From: Ruegeria atlantica
GTDB taxonomy: Bacteria; Pseudomonadota; Alphaproteobacteria; Rhodobacterales; Rhodobacteraceae
Direction of reading: 5' to 3'
Length of the DNA: 64,000 bases
Assembly (NCBI RefSeq): GCF_013032005.1
Contig: NZ_WQBE01000001.1
Span: 310,001 to 374,000 of the forward strand
Shown one piece after another: positions 17,737-26,786 of the stretch (positions within the stretch are counted from its first letter, which is position 1; every line of letters starts with the position of its first letter). The notes under the pieces are model-generated. The model saw only the letters and a list, made by a program, of their open reading frames with translations, was not told where the DNA came from and did not search any database. Position numbers and translations under genes: made by a program.

Positions 17737-18348
17737 ATGATTGACCTAAGCGGCCACACCCCGCTACGCGAAAGCCGCAACTACAAGATTTTCCAACACC
17801 CTGAAATTGAATGCGCGTTGTTGAAAGTTCGGGTGGATGAACCTATTCGACATCATGCGATTCCGCGATATGCGGCCTGGCGCTATGGCAATCTGCGGCA
17901 GTGGAATCGAGAAGCGAACGAATATCTGGCCGCGTTGAATCGCGGCTGCCCGGAAATCGAACGCCTCGCGCGGTTCATGGGGTATGCGCCGACGTCGCAA
18001 GGCCCGGCATTGGTTGTTGAAAAACTGACTGGTTCAGATGGTGGGCTTGCGCCGACCCTGCAATCCGAAAAGCGTGCGGTTGCGTCGGACAGGGAGGCGC
18101 GCCAACGGCTGCATGATGAGTTCATGGAACTGATGGACGATCTCAAAAAAGGGCAGATCATTGTCGGTGACATGGGGTTTGAAAACATCGTCCGCGCGCA
18201 GGAACGCGGCGGAAAGCTGGTCATCATCGACGGGCTAGGTGAACGGGTGATGTTCCCGCTTGTTTTGTTCAGCAAGTTGGCGTTTCACAAGTCGATTGAA
18301 CGTCGCCGGGAACGTATGTCCAAAGCGTTCAATCTCGGGACGAGTTAA
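17737..18348 (+). CDS. YrbL family protein (kinase-like fold)
   Basis: The 203-residue protein matches the YrbL family (named from the E. coli PhoP-regulated protein). It begins DLSGHTPLRESRNYKIFQHP, where the family has a short nucleotide-loop-like strand. IIVGDMGFENIV and LVIIDGLGERV in the C-terminal half correspond to the catalytic-loop and metal-loop regions of aminoglycoside-kinase-like folds. Biochemical activity is not established for the family. It lies 66 bases after the LysR gene and is convergent with the next LysR gene, ending one base before it. Confidence 0.8.
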   Translation: MIDLSGHTPLRESRNYKIFQHPEIECALLKVRVDEPIRHHAIPRYAAWRYGNLRQWNREANEYLAALNRGCPEIERLARFMGYAPTSQGPALVVEKLTGSDGGLAPTLQSEKRAVASDREARQRLHDEFMELMDDLKKGQIIVGDMGFENIVRAQERGGKLVIIDGLGERVMFPLVLFSKLAFHKSIERRRERMSKAFNLGTS

Positions 18349-18349
18349 C

Positions 18350-19219
18350 TCAGCCTGCGTCGGTCACAGGCATCGTGGTCTCAACCTCTTTACGGATTTC
18401 CTGAATGAGAGCTATTGCAGCCGGGTTTCGGCGCTTTAGATGCGTGCGCGCGACAAAGGCGATACGGGGCGGAACAGGGAAAAGCTTGTCGATGATTTCC
18501 ATGTCCGAAGTGATGTGCATTCCGTTCAACAATGCGACACCCAAACCCGACCGCACCGCCGATTGGATGCCCGCCGCACTCGGGCACTCCAGAACGTTAT
18601 CGAACTGGTGCAGCTTTTGTCCCATGCCCCATTGTTTATAAAAACACTGGCTATCGAAGGATAGAAAAGGCACAGGCGAGGATAAATCCGGGTGAAATTC
18701 CGGCGACTTGACCCAGTGCAGCGTGTCTTCAAACAGGATCAAATCGTCAGGCAGAATGTCCTTACGAAAGATCTGCATCACCGCCACATCCAGCTCTCCG
18801 GCTTTCAACCAGGACTGCACGTTTAGGCTTTGACTGGTGCGGGTGCGGACACGAATGTCAGGGTACAACCGCGTGAAACGACCCACAATTCTGGCGATGT
18901 CGCTTGTGGCGGTGTCCTCGGTCATGCCCAGGCGGATGGTTCCGGTCAGAGGTTTCTTGCCCAAAGATGATAACGCTTCGTCATGCAAATCAGTGATCCG
19001 GCGTGCATAGTCGCACAGCCGTTGACCGGCTTCGGTAAACAAGGGGCCACCGGCGCGGCGGGCCAGCAAGTTACAATCCAACGCCTGCTCTAGCCGACGA
19101 ATTTTGTGGCTGACCGCAGATTGAGACAATGCCAGATGTTCCGCCGCGCGGGTCACGCCACCATGTGCAGCAATGGCCAGCAAGGCGCGTAGGGCGTCAA
19201 TTTCTAGGCGTTCGTTCAT
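18350..19219 (-). CDS. LysR-family transcriptional regulator
   Basis: The 289-residue protein has an N-terminal winged HTH (ALRALLAIAAHGGVTRAAEH then LALSQSAVSHKIRRLEQAL, residues about 8-46) and an effector-binding domain with TIRLGMTEDTATSDIARIVG from about residue 95. It is divergent from the small membrane-protein gene at 19386, with a 166-base intergenic region that contains an inverted repeat at 19262-19278. By the usual LysR arrangement it may control that gene. The effector is unknown. Confidence 0.88.
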   Translation of the reverse strand: MNERLEIDALRALLAIAAHGGVTRAAEHLALSQSAVSHKIRRLEQALDCNLLARRAGGPLFTEAGQRLCDYARRITDLHDEALSSLGKKPLTGTIRLGMTEDTATSDIARIVGRFTRLYPDIRVRTRTSQSLNVQSWLKAGELDVAVMQIFRKDILPDDLILFEDTLHWVKSPEFHPDLSSPVPFLSFDSQCFYKQWGMGQKLHQFDNVLECPSAAGIQSAVRSGLGVALLNGMHITSDMEIIDKLFPVPPRIAFVARTHLKRRNPAAIALIQEIRKEVETTMPVTDAG

Positions 19220-19261
19220 GTGCTGCCATATGACAAAATAAGATCACAGAATGACAATCAT

Positions 19262-19278
19262 TCATTTGAGTCACATGA
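19262..19278. promoter_or_regulatory. Possible LysR operator
   Basis: TCAT (19262-19265) and ATGA (19275-19278) form a short dyad around a 9-base centre in the divergent region between the LysR gene (18350-19219) and the small membrane-protein gene. The arms are short, so the call is weak. Confidence 0.25.
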
Positions 19279-19385
19279 TAGCCTTGGTCTAGTCACAGGA
19301 AAAGACAAAACATCAAAGGCCCAAAATGACATTTTTTATCACTGAGCCCGCTCCGATAAACCGCATGACAGGACAGGGGTGAAGC

Positions 19386-19634
19386 ATGGAAAAACTCGAA
19401 ACCTCGCGTCGCAGTCTGACTACGGTGTTTGAAATCACCGGGTCCGTGTTGGCGATGGCCTATGCCTTGCTGATCGCCTCGAATATCGGGGCGGAGCTGA
19501 TGGGTTTTACGCTTCTGCTATTGTCGTCGGGTCTGTTTGCAGCCTGGGCTGTGATCGACCGTCGCTGGACATTTCTGTTGCTACAGGGGTTTTACGCAAC
19601 ATCAGCCATCATCGGGTTGATCCGCTGGGCTTGA
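19386..19634 (+). CDS. Small three-helix membrane protein
   Basis: The 82-residue product has three predicted membrane segments (about residues 15-33, 36-55 and 60-79) and almost no soluble part. Similar small proteins of unknown function occur next to regulators in many proteobacteria; I do not recognise a functional family. The ATG follows a GGGGTGAAGC stretch. It is divergent from a LysR gene and 44 bases before the GlxA-type regulator gene on the same strand. Confidence 0.65.
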   Translation: MEKLETSRRSLTTVFEITGSVLAMAYALLIASNIGAELMGFTLLLLSSGLFAAWAVIDRRWTFLLLQGFYATSAIIGLIRWA

Positions 19635-19678
19635 AACTTCGCTTAGGGCAGCGGTGGATTTCCTGCTAGGACAGGTCC

Positions 19679-20683
19679 ATGCGGACTGAAAACAGAATCG
19701 AGATCGGCTTTTTGCTGTTTGATGGCTTTCCCATGGCTTGCCTGACCTCGGTGATCGAGCCGCTGCGGGCGGCCAATGAAATCGCGGGGCAAGAAGCGTT
19801 CCTCTGGTCGCTGATTTCCGAGAATGGCCAAAAGGTCCAATCCAGCGCAGGTGTCGGATTCGAAGCCGAGCGATCTCTGGCAGCCTGCAAGGACATTGAC
19901 ATTATTTTCCTTCTCAGCAGTCCGACTTCGGTCTTCGACAACCCGAGTTTTGGCAACGGTGCCCTGCGCAGTCTAGGCCGCCACGGGACGGTTCTGGGTG
20001 GGATCAGCGCAGGTGTTTTTCCGTTGGTTCGGTCGGGTGTCATGCAGGGTCATCCGGTGTCGGTTCATTGGTGTTATGAGGCCGCGTTCGAAGCGGAATT
20101 CCCTGACATGGATGCCCGCAGTGAAGTGATCGTCAGAGATGCCAGTCGAACAACCGTTTCGGGCGCGGCGGCAGGGTTTGATCTGGCATTGCATCTTATT
20201 CAGGACAGGTTGGGTGGGGACGTCGCACATGAAGTCGCCTGTTGGTTCCAGCACCCGATGATGCGCGGCGCCGGTGTGCAACAGCAGGTGCCCAGAGCAA
20301 CTGCGCCCGACACGGGCGATAACCTGCCGCCTCTGGTTTCCCGCAGTGTTGCGTTGTTCGCTGCGCATATGAGCGAGCCGATTTCCGTGGCAGAGGTGGC
20401 GCAGCAGATGGGGGTGACGCCCCGACAGATCGAACGGGCTTTCAAACAGGCAACCAGTCAAAGTCCCAGCCACTATTACCGCGCCATGCGTATGAAGGCT
20501 GCGCGGCAGATGGTGGTTTATACGAAAGACCCGATCCCCCAGATCGCCTCAGCCGTCGGGTACGGTTCGGTCGCGCCTCTGGTGACGCATTATCGGGCGG
20601 CCTTCGGGCTCAGCCCCAGCGAAGATCGCCGCAGAATCAACCGTTTTCGCGTTGAAGATAACGCCCCGCTCCCGTCGGTCTGA
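19679..20683 (+). CDS. GlxA-family transcriptional regulator (DJ-1/PfpI domain plus AraC HTH)
   Basis: The 334-residue protein has an N-terminal DJ-1/PfpI-like domain (about residues 8-185). At the nucleophile elbow GGISAGVFPL has serine where enzymes of the fold carry cysteine, so this is a sensor domain, not an amidase. The C-terminal AraC domain (about 225-325) has two HTH units: VAQQMGVTPRQIERAFKQAT and IASAVGYGSVAPLVTHYRAAFG. Relatives such as GbdR, CdhR and SouR sense glycine betaine, carnitine or sarcosine-type metabolites in Pseudomonas. Convergent orientation next to soxBDAG supports, but does not prove, control of the sarcosine oxidase operon. Confidence 0.88.
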   Translation: MRTENRIEIGFLLFDGFPMACLTSVIEPLRAANEIAGQEAFLWSLISENGQKVQSSAGVGFEAERSLAACKDIDIIFLLSSPTSVFDNPSFGNGALRSLGRHGTVLGGISAGVFPLVRSGVMQGHPVSVHWCYEAAFEAEFPDMDARSEVIVRDASRTTVSGAAAGFDLALHLIQDRLGGDVAHEVACWFQHPMMRGAGVQQQVPRATAPDTGDNLPPLVSRSVALFAAHMSEPISVAEVAQQMGVTPRQIERAFKQATSQSPSHYYRAMRMKAARQMVVYTKDPIPQIASAVGYGSVAPLVTHYRAAFGLSPSEDRRRINRFRVEDNAPLPSV

Positions 20684-20691
20684 ACGATGGA

Positions 20692-21252
20692 TCAAAGTGC
20701 CGAGCGCATCGCCGTCAAAAGGGCATGATGCAGTGAACCGGCCGAGGATCGTGGACCGTAGAAACTGAAGCTCTCGGGTGTTCGGCACAGAACAAAACAA
20801 CCGATATGATGGATCGAACAGCGCGCCGCGCTGCCTGGGTCAAGCTTGCGCAGATCAAGCTGGCACAGGAGTTCCAGAACCGCAGGAATATGATCTCCGT
20901 TCAGGTCGAACCGCGTCCAACCGTCCGTTTGCTCGGTGACCGAGGCGGCATCTCCCATGGCGGTTTTGACCTGTTCGGCAAGCGCTTCGTGGGTGTCAAA
21001 GGGGGCCTCAATCATCCATTGATCGGGGCCGGCCCAGAACGCGCTGATCGTTGTACCGGCCCAGCGACCAATATCGGGGGTGGGGGCATCGATCAACTTG
21101 GCCAGAGAAGTGGCAGTATTGTCTTCCTGCCCCATCCGGGCCGCGACCGAGGCTAGCGCCACGCCGGGCACTTCGGTACATGTGACACCTCCGACGGTGT
21201 CCACGTGCGGGTCAGTCCCGCCCAGGGCGGTTATAGCAACAAGATCATGCAC
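20692..21252 (-). CDS. soxG: Sarcosine oxidase gamma subunit
   Basis: The start is placed at GTG 21252, which overlaps the end of soxA by eight bases and has AAGGAG nine bases upstream. A TTG at 21294 would add 14 residues. The 186-residue product has the gamma-subunit pattern: ALASVAARMG near the N-terminus, ISAFWAGPDQWMIEAP, and a GCVT-like C-terminus with RCSIHHIGCFVLCRTPESF. SoxG completes the alpha-beta-gamma-delta heterotetramer that oxidatively demethylates sarcosine to glycine, with transfer of the methyl group to tetrahydrofolate. It is the last gene of the soxBDAG operon and converges on the GlxA regulator gene. Confidence 0.88.
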   Translation of the reverse strand: MHDLVAITALGGTDPHVDTVGGVTCTEVPGVALASVAARMGQEDNTATSLAKLIDAPTPDIGRWAGTTISAFWAGPDQWMIEAPFDTHEALAEQVKTAMGDAASVTEQTDGWTRFDLNGDHIPAVLELLCQLDLRKLDPGSAARCSIHHIGCFVLCRTPESFSFYGPRSSAGSLHHALLTAMRSAL

Positions 21253-24190
21253 GTAGACGCTCTCCTTCAGGGTCGACGAAATGGGCGGAGACAAGTTCCA
21301 CCTCGACGGTCAGGTCAGTCAGGGGTGAGACCAGACGCATAGTCTCGCCCAGCCGCTCAGCCCCGTTTTTCACAAGGCCTAGGCCGATATTGCTGTTGAG
21401 GATCGGCGAGTAGACAGCCGAAGTGACATACCCCTGATCATGCGCCGCATCGACCGGGCCTTCGCTGTTCATCAGATGTCCGCCTGCTGTGACCTTATCT
21501 TCGGGTTGCAGAGGTTTGATCCCGACAAGTCGCAGGACATCCGGCTCGACCAGAGCCTTGCGTTCGGACAGGACCGAGCCGATACTGTCTTTCTTCTTTG
21601 ACACCATCTTGCCCAAGCCAAGGTTCAGTGCCGTGGTGGTGCCGTTCAGTTCACTCCCTGCGGCATGGCCTTTTTCAACCCGCATCACGCCCAACGCTTC
21701 GGTGCCATAGGGGGTTACGTCGAATTCTTCACCCTCGGCCATCAGCCGCCGCATCAGCGCGTCGCCATAACGTGAGGGCACCGCGATTTCGTAGGCCAGC
21801 TCGCCTGAGAACGAGATTCGGAACAACCGCGCCCGTAGCCCACCGCAGACGGTGACGTTGCCACAGGCCATGAACGGGAAGGCGTCGTTTGAAAGATCGA
21901 ACTCTGGGTCCAAGATCTTTTGCAGCAGTTTGCGCGAATTGGGGCCGGCCACGGCGTACTGTGCCCAGGCTTCGGTGGTTGAAATCAACTGGACATCCAT
22001 GTCCGGATACAGGCACTGGCGCGCAAATTCCATGTGGCGGTAGACACTTACAGCGTTCGCCGTGGTTGTGGTGACGACGAAGTGATCCTCGGCCATCCGC
22101 GCGGCGGTGCCGTCATCCATGACCATTCCGTCTTCGCGCAGCATCAGTCCGTACCGGGTTTTTCCTACGGCCAGCTTTGCGAAGCCATTGGCGTAGATGC
22201 GGTTCAGAAACTCGGCCGCATCGGTGCCCTGAACGTCGATCTTGCCCAGTGTCGTACAATCGCACACCCCGACCGAGGCGCGGGTTTGGCGTACCTCACG
22301 ATCCACGGACTGCCGCCAATGGGTTTCACCGGGCAGGGGGAACCACTGCGCACGCAGCCAGTTGCCAACCTCGACAAACACGGCGCCGCGTTCCTTGGCC
22401 CAATAGTGCGAGGGCGTCAGGCGGGTCGGGTGAAATTCCTGCCCCTTCATCCGGCCCGCGAAAGTGCCAATCGGCACGGGCGTGTAAGGCGGGCGGAAGA
22501 TGGTGGTTCCGACCTCGGGGATCGACTTGCCGGCCACCTCGGCCATGATCGCAAGGCCGGTGATGTTCGAGGTCTTGCCCTGATCCGTTGCCATGCCCAG
22601 CGTGGTATAGCGTTTCAGGTGCTCGACTGATCGGAACCCTTCCTGATAGCTGAGCTTGACGTCCTTAACGGTTACGTCGTTCTGCTGATCCACCCAGGCG
22701 CGCTTGCATCCTTGCACATACCAGAATGGCGTTTGCGAGACAGGAGCATCCTCAGCTTCGGGCAAGTCGGGCAGGACACCTGTCAGTTCCAGCGCGTTGG
22801 CCGCGCCTTCCGCACCGGATTGCAGGGCGCCATGTGTCGACATCACCCCGTTTGCAGCACCAGCAACCGACAGGCCGACGGGCAGGTTTTCTCCGGGCAC
22901 AAAGGCGGCCAAAGCGTCATCCCAGACCGGACGTCCGCGTTGATGGCATGTCATATGCACGTTCGGGTTCCAGCCGCCGGACACGCCCAGCGCCCCGCTT
23001 TCCAGAGTGCGGGTTGAGCCGTCAGCCAAGGCGACCTCGACAAAGGTCAGCCCGTGGCGGCCTTTGGTATCAATGACTTGTGCGCCTTTCAGGACCTCAT
23101 AGTCATAGCAGGTAGGTGCGTCCTCGCGCACATCTACGACGGCAGTGATTGTGACGCCCTTGGCATGCAGATCGGCCGCGGTGCGATGGCCGTCATCATT
23201 GTTGGTAAAGATCGCCACACGTTGCGACGCGGTGGCAGCGAACCGGTTGGCATAGGTTCGCAATGCGCTGGCCATCATGATGCCGGGCCGGTCGTTGTTT
23301 TCGAACGCGATGGGGCGCTCCGTGGCTCCGGCACAAAGCAGTGCTTTTTGAGTGTAAATACGCCATAGAATCTGACGGGGTTTGCCTGCGGGAACGGAAG
23401 CCAGGTGATCCCCGGTCCGTTCCACAGCGCCATAAATTCCGTGATCAAAGGCGCCGATCACGGTGGTGCGCGGCATCAGCCGGACGTTGGGCAATGACGA
23501 TAGTTCTGCCACGGCTTGTGCGGCCCAGTCCGAGGCGCTGTGATCACCCAGCGCAAAAGTTTCGCTGTTCAGACGGCCACCTAGCGTGAAATCCTCATCC
23601 GCCAGAATGACGTCTACCCCGGCACGTCCTGCGGTCAACGCCGCCATCAAACCGGCAGGCCCGGCACCGATTATCAGCAGATCGCAGTGACGGAACCCTT
23701 TGTCGTATTCATCCGGGTCAGCCTCTTGCGACAACGCTCCCAGACCGGCGGCGCGGCGGATCATCGGTTCGTAGAGCTTTTCCCAGAACGCGGCAGGCCA
23801 CATGAAGGTCTTGTAGTAAAACCCTGCCGACAGGAAGTTCGAGAACATATCGTTCACGGCCAGCGCGTCGAATTTCAAGCTCGGCCAGCGGTTCTGTGAC
23901 TTCGCCTCAAGCCCGTCGAACATCTCGATCGTTGTGGCGCGGGTGTTGGGTTCCTTAAGGGCACCGGTGCGCAGTTCGACCATGCCGTTGGGTTCTTCGG
24001 ACCCGGCGGTCAGCAGCCCGCGAGGGCGGTGGTATTTGAACGACCGCCCGATCAGCCGCACGTCATTGGCCAGCAAGGCCGAGGCCAGAGTATCGCCGGG
24101 ATGCGCCGTATAGCTGCGCCCGTCAAATTTGAAGGATAAAGAGGTGTTGCGGTCGATCTGGCCGCCATTCAGCCGGTTTGTCTGCGTCAT
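21245..24190 (-). CDS. soxA: Sarcosine oxidase alpha subunit
   Basis: The 981-residue protein has the expected domains. A 2Fe-2S_4-type N-terminal domain (about 1-95) includes YTAHPGDTLASALLANDVRL. A Rossmann NAD-binding domain follows, with DLLIIGAGPAGLMAALTAGR near 168-187 and ATERPIAFENNDRPGIMM further on. The C-terminal third is a folate-binding aminomethyltransferase domain with GVCDCTTLGKIDVQGTDAAE and RISFSGELAYEIAVP. In the heterotetramer this subunit binds NAD and passes the methyl group to tetrahydrofolate. It overlaps soxD by four bases upstream and soxG downstream. The length is normal for the family, about 970-1000 residues. Confidence 0.96.
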   Translation of the reverse strand: MTQTNRLNGGQIDRNTSLSFKFDGRSYTAHPGDTLASALLANDVRLIGRSFKYHRPRGLLTAGSEEPNGMVELRTGALKEPNTRATTIEMFDGLEAKSQNRWPSLKFDALAVNDMFSNFLSAGFYYKTFMWPAAFWEKLYEPMIRRAAGLGALSQEADPDEYDKGFRHCDLLIIGAGPAGLMAALTAGRAGVDVILADEDFTLGGRLNSETFALGDHSASDWAAQAVAELSSLPNVRLMPRTTVIGAFDHGIYGAVERTGDHLASVPAGKPRQILWRIYTQKALLCAGATERPIAFENNDRPGIMMASALRTYANRFAATASQRVAIFTNNDDGHRTAADLHAKGVTITAVVDVREDAPTCYDYEVLKGAQVIDTKGRHGLTFVEVALADGSTRTLESGALGVSGGWNPNVHMTCHQRGRPVWDDALAAFVPGENLPVGLSVAGAANGVMSTHGALQSGAEGAANALELTGVLPDLPEAEDAPVSQTPFWYVQGCKRAWVDQQNDVTVKDVKLSYQEGFRSVEHLKRYTTLGMATDQGKTSNITGLAIMAEVAGKSIPEVGTTIFRPPYTPVPIGTFAGRMKGQEFHPTRLTPSHYWAKERGAVFVEVGNWLRAQWFPLPGETHWRQSVDREVRQTRASVGVCDCTTLGKIDVQGTDAAEFLNRIYANGFAKLAVGKTRYGLMLREDGMVMDDGTAARMAEDHFVVTTTTANAVSVYRHMEFARQCLYPDMDVQLISTTEAWAQYAVAGPNSRKLLQKILDPEFDLSNDAFPFMACGNVTVCGGLRARLFRISFSGELAYEIAVPSRYGDALMRRLMAEGEEFDVTPYGTEALGVMRVEKGHAAGSELNGTTTALNLGLGKMVSKKKDSIGSVLSERKALVEPDVLRLVGIKPLQPEDKVTAGGHLMNSEGPVDAAHDQGYVTSAVYSPILNSNIGLGLVKNGAERLGETMRLVSPLTDLTVEVELVSAHFVDPEGERLRA

Positions 24191-24474
24191 TTGGATCGCC
24201 CCCGTGCGCGGGCCACGTCACGGGCCAGTTCCACCTTTGAAATCTCATGCGTCAGCGTGTTTCGCGTGACGACCAACCAGGATCGGTCTCCGGCCTCGTG
24301 ATACCATAGCTCTTGATGCTCGCCGGCGGGGTTGTCTCGCAGGTAGCCGTATTCATAGAAGGCCTCGGATACGTTCTCGGCCTGCCAGTCCGGGCGATCG
24401 ATCAGTGAGGCATCACCCAGATATGTGAACTCCGAGGCATCGCGCGGACCCAAAAGGGGATGGTTGATAATCAT
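24187..24474 (-). CDS. soxD: Sarcosine oxidase delta subunit, zinc-ligand-free variant
   Basis: The 95-residue protein aligns end to end with SoxD: the start MIINHPLLGPRDASEFTYLG, then YLRDNPAG, then LWYHEAGDRSWLVVTR. In characterised SoxD proteins a zinc ion is bound by two N-terminal cysteines in a CPxCG motif plus a histidine and a cysteine in an HxxGC motif. Here the N-terminal pair is His5 and Leu8. The later pair is His59 and Asp63, so only one of the four usual ligands is kept. The fold probably remains, but the metal site looks lost. The gene sits between soxB and soxA, 12 bases after soxB. Confidence 0.9.
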   Translation of the reverse strand: MIINHPLLGPRDASEFTYLGDASLIDRPDWQAENVSEAFYEYGYLRDNPAGEHQELWYHEAGDRSWLVVTRNTLTHEISKVELARDVARARGRSK

Positions 24475-24486
24475 TGTACAGTCCCC

Positions 24487-25737
24487 TCAGTGCAGATTGG
24501 GCTGGTTGCCCACGCCTTTTTCGTCGATCATCCGGCCCGTCCGGAACCGGTCGAGGCGGTAGGCGGTGGCGACCGGGTGCGGCTCGTCCTTCGCCAACAG
24601 ATGCGCAAAGCAATGGCCCGAGGCCGGGGTTGCCTTGAACCCGCCGTAACACCAACCGCCGTTGAAATAGAGCCCCTCGACCGGCGTACGGTCGATGATG
24701 GGCGAGCCATCCATCGACATGTCCATCACACCGCCCCACATTCGCAAAAGGCGAGCGCGGCCGATCATGGGCATCAGGGCCACGCCGCCTTCACAAACAT
24801 CCTCGACCACGGGCAAGTTGCCGCGTTGGGCATAGGTGTTATAGCCGTCGATATCACCGCCAAAGACAAGCCCTCCCTTATCGGATTGGCTGACATAGAA
24901 ATGGCCCGCGCCGAAGGTGATGACACTGGGCAGAACTGGTTTCAGACCCTCGGAAACAAACGCCTGCAAAACGTGGCTCTCGATGGGCAATCGCATTCCG
25001 GCCATTCCCATCACGCGGCCGGAACTGCCCGCAACCGCGCAGCCTACTTTGTTCGCGCCGATGAAGCCCTTAGTCGTTTCAACGCCCAGGCATTTGCCAT
25101 TCTCAATCCGCAGGCCTGTGACCTCGCAATTCTGGATGATGTCGACGCCGTGCAGGTCAGCCGATCGCGCAAACCCCCACGCCACCGCGTCATGACGGGC
25201 AGTACCCGCGCGGCGCTGAACTAAGCCGCCCTTGATCGGAAAGCGGGCATCGTCAAAATTTAAATAGGGATGCTCTTTGCGGACCTGATCCGCATCTAGC
25301 AACTCGGCATCCGCGCCATTTAGGATCATCGCGTTGCCGCGCCTTGTATAGGCGTCTCGCTGACCGTCGGTGTGGAACAGATTGATGATCCCGCGCTGGC
25401 TCATCATGGCGTTGTAGTTCAAGTCCTGTTCAAGCCCTTCCCACAGCTTCATTGAGAACTCGTAGAACGGTTCATTCCCGTCCAGCATATAGTTCGAGCG
25501 CACAATCGTCGTGTTCCGTCCCACATTGCCGCCGCCGATCCAACCTTTTTCGACCACCGCCACATTGCGCTGACCATAGACCTTGGACAGGTAGTGCGCT
25601 GTTGCCAGCCCATGACCACCACCGCCGATGACGATGATGTCGTAATGCGCTTTGGGTTCGGGCTCACGCCAGACCGGTTTCCACCCTTTGTGGCCGGTGA
25701 GCGCCTCTTTGATGACTCGGAAGCCGGAATATCGCAT
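24487..25737 (-). CDS. soxB: Sarcosine oxidase beta subunit
   Basis: This 416-residue DAO-family flavoprotein is the catalytic subunit. The FAD-binding strand and loop YDIIVIGGGGHGLATAHYL lies at residues 32-50, with the acidic end VVEKGWIGGGNVGRN. His182 in TARHDAVAWG is at the position where heterotetrameric sarcosine oxidases attach FMN covalently. The C-terminal part has NGGWCYGGFKATPASG, the DAO-type substrate region. It is the first gene of the (-) operon soxB-soxD-soxA-soxG. The promoter must lie in the 84 bases between it and the LysR gene at 25822. Confidence 0.96.
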   Translation of the reverse strand: MRYSGFRVIKEALTGHKGWKPVWREPEPKAHYDIIVIGGGGHGLATAHYLSKVYGQRNVAVVEKGWIGGGNVGRNTTIVRSNYMLDGNEPFYEFSMKLWEGLEQDLNYNAMMSQRGIINLFHTDGQRDAYTRRGNAMILNGADAELLDADQVRKEHPYLNFDDARFPIKGGLVQRRAGTARHDAVAWGFARSADLHGVDIIQNCEVTGLRIENGKCLGVETTKGFIGANKVGCAVAGSSGRVMGMAGMRLPIESHVLQAFVSEGLKPVLPSVITFGAGHFYVSQSDKGGLVFGGDIDGYNTYAQRGNLPVVEDVCEGGVALMPMIGRARLLRMWGGVMDMSMDGSPIIDRTPVEGLYFNGGWCYGGFKATPASGHCFAHLLAKDEPHPVATAYRLDRFRTGRMIDEKGVGNQPNLH

Positions 25738-25821
25738 GAATCGGACCTTTTTCGCCAGAATTCACTAAAATAAGGCCTTTGGATATCCTCAGATGCGACA
25801 TCCACTTGTTTGAATCAGACG

Positions 25822-26679
25822 TTAAATGCGACTTACCTCAGGCAGTGCGCCGGAAAACCATTCCAGAAATGCGTCTACCTCGGGTGAGCGGCGTTGGACC
25901 GCCAGAAAATACCCTTCGGTTGCGGGGGCCGAGGCTTCGGTGGCACGTTTGACCCGACCGGTGCGCAATGCGTGTTCCGCGACCAAGGCGTTGACCAAAG
26001 CCACCCCGTTTCCGGTGGTGGCGAGTTGTAGAGCGAGACCGTAAGAATCCACGTAGAAGGTGGGGATTGGGATTGTGTACCCAGTTGCCTCGGACCAAGA
26101 CGACCAATTGCCGGATGTGCCGACCGCCTCGATCAACGGCAGGTCCGGCAAGTCGCCGTCCAACTGGGGAGATTTCACCGCGATCAGGTCATTGGGCAAC
26201 AGTTCGGTTGCGTCCCGACCCACCTGTTTTGCAGATCCGAACCGTATTTCGATGTCCGCGCGAGAGGCCGAGTATTCATCCGGCCAGATCGTGCTGACAA
26301 AACGCACGGATGTGTCCGGGTTTCGCGACCGGAATTGCGGCAACGCAGGGGATATCACCCATTCCAGCACGCTGACCGACGCCGCAACGGTAAGGTGACG
26401 CGCGCGTTCCTCGGCCAGATACGGTGACGCCGCCGAGTGCAGCATCTCCAGCGCGGCTTCGACCTTCGGCAGCAGCTTTCGGCCCTCGTCGGTCAACGAC
26501 AGGCCGCGCGCGTGGCGGTGAAACAACACCACACCCAACCGCGTTTCCAGCGATCTGATCTGTTGGCTGACGGCGGATTGCGTCAGGCCGATCTCGTCAG
26601 CGGCGGCGGTGGAACTGAGCCGTCGTGCGGCGGCTTCGAACGATCTGAACCACGTGAGCGGGGGCAGGGTTTTGGGCAT
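25822..26679 (-). CDS. LysR-family regulator, probable controller of the pyridinium-type operon
   Basis: The start is placed at ATG 26679, preceded by AGG; a GTG at 26703 would fall inside the palindrome. The 285-residue GcvA-like protein has PPLTWFRSFEAAARRLS, then the HTH AADEIGLTQSAVSQQIRSLE. It is divergent from the operon starting at 26787, and the shared 107-base region carries a clear T-N11-A dyad (26692-26708). A LysR regulator divergent from this exact set of catabolic genes matches tgnR/homR of the trigonelline and homarine clusters. Control of soxB, which lies downstream on the same strand, is less likely. Confidence 0.88.
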   Translation of the reverse strand: MPKTLPPLTWFRSFEAAARRLSSTAAADEIGLTQSAVSQQIRSLETRLGVVLFHRHARGLSLTDEGRKLLPKVEAALEMLHSAASPYLAEERARHLTVAASVSVLEWVISPALPQFRSRNPDTSVRFVSTIWPDEYSASRADIEIRFGSAKQVGRDATELLPNDLIAVKSPQLDGDLPDLPLIEAVGTSGNWSSWSEATGYTIPIPTFYVDSYGLALQLATTGNGVALVNALVAEHALRTGRVKRATEASAPATEGYFLAVQRRSPEVDAFLEWFSGALPEVSRI

Positions 26680-26691
26680 TTGTAACCTACA

Positions 26692-26708
26692 TATTAGAGT
26701 CACTAATA
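26692..26708. promoter_or_regulatory. LysR-type operator (T-N11-A palindrome)
   Basis: TATTAG (26692-26697) and CTAATA (26703-26708) are perfect inverted repeats around a five-base centre, containing the T-N11-A core typical of LysR binding sites. It lies between the divergent LysR gene and the catabolic operon, 12 bases upstream of the LysR ATG, where it could mediate autorepression and operon activation. Confidence 0.65.
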
Positions 26709-26786
26709 CCTAAGACCAAAGTTCTTTCGTTTGTCAAAGCAGCCCCTGGCCGAGGATAGTTTGCCAATCAATCAAAGGGGGCGTTT

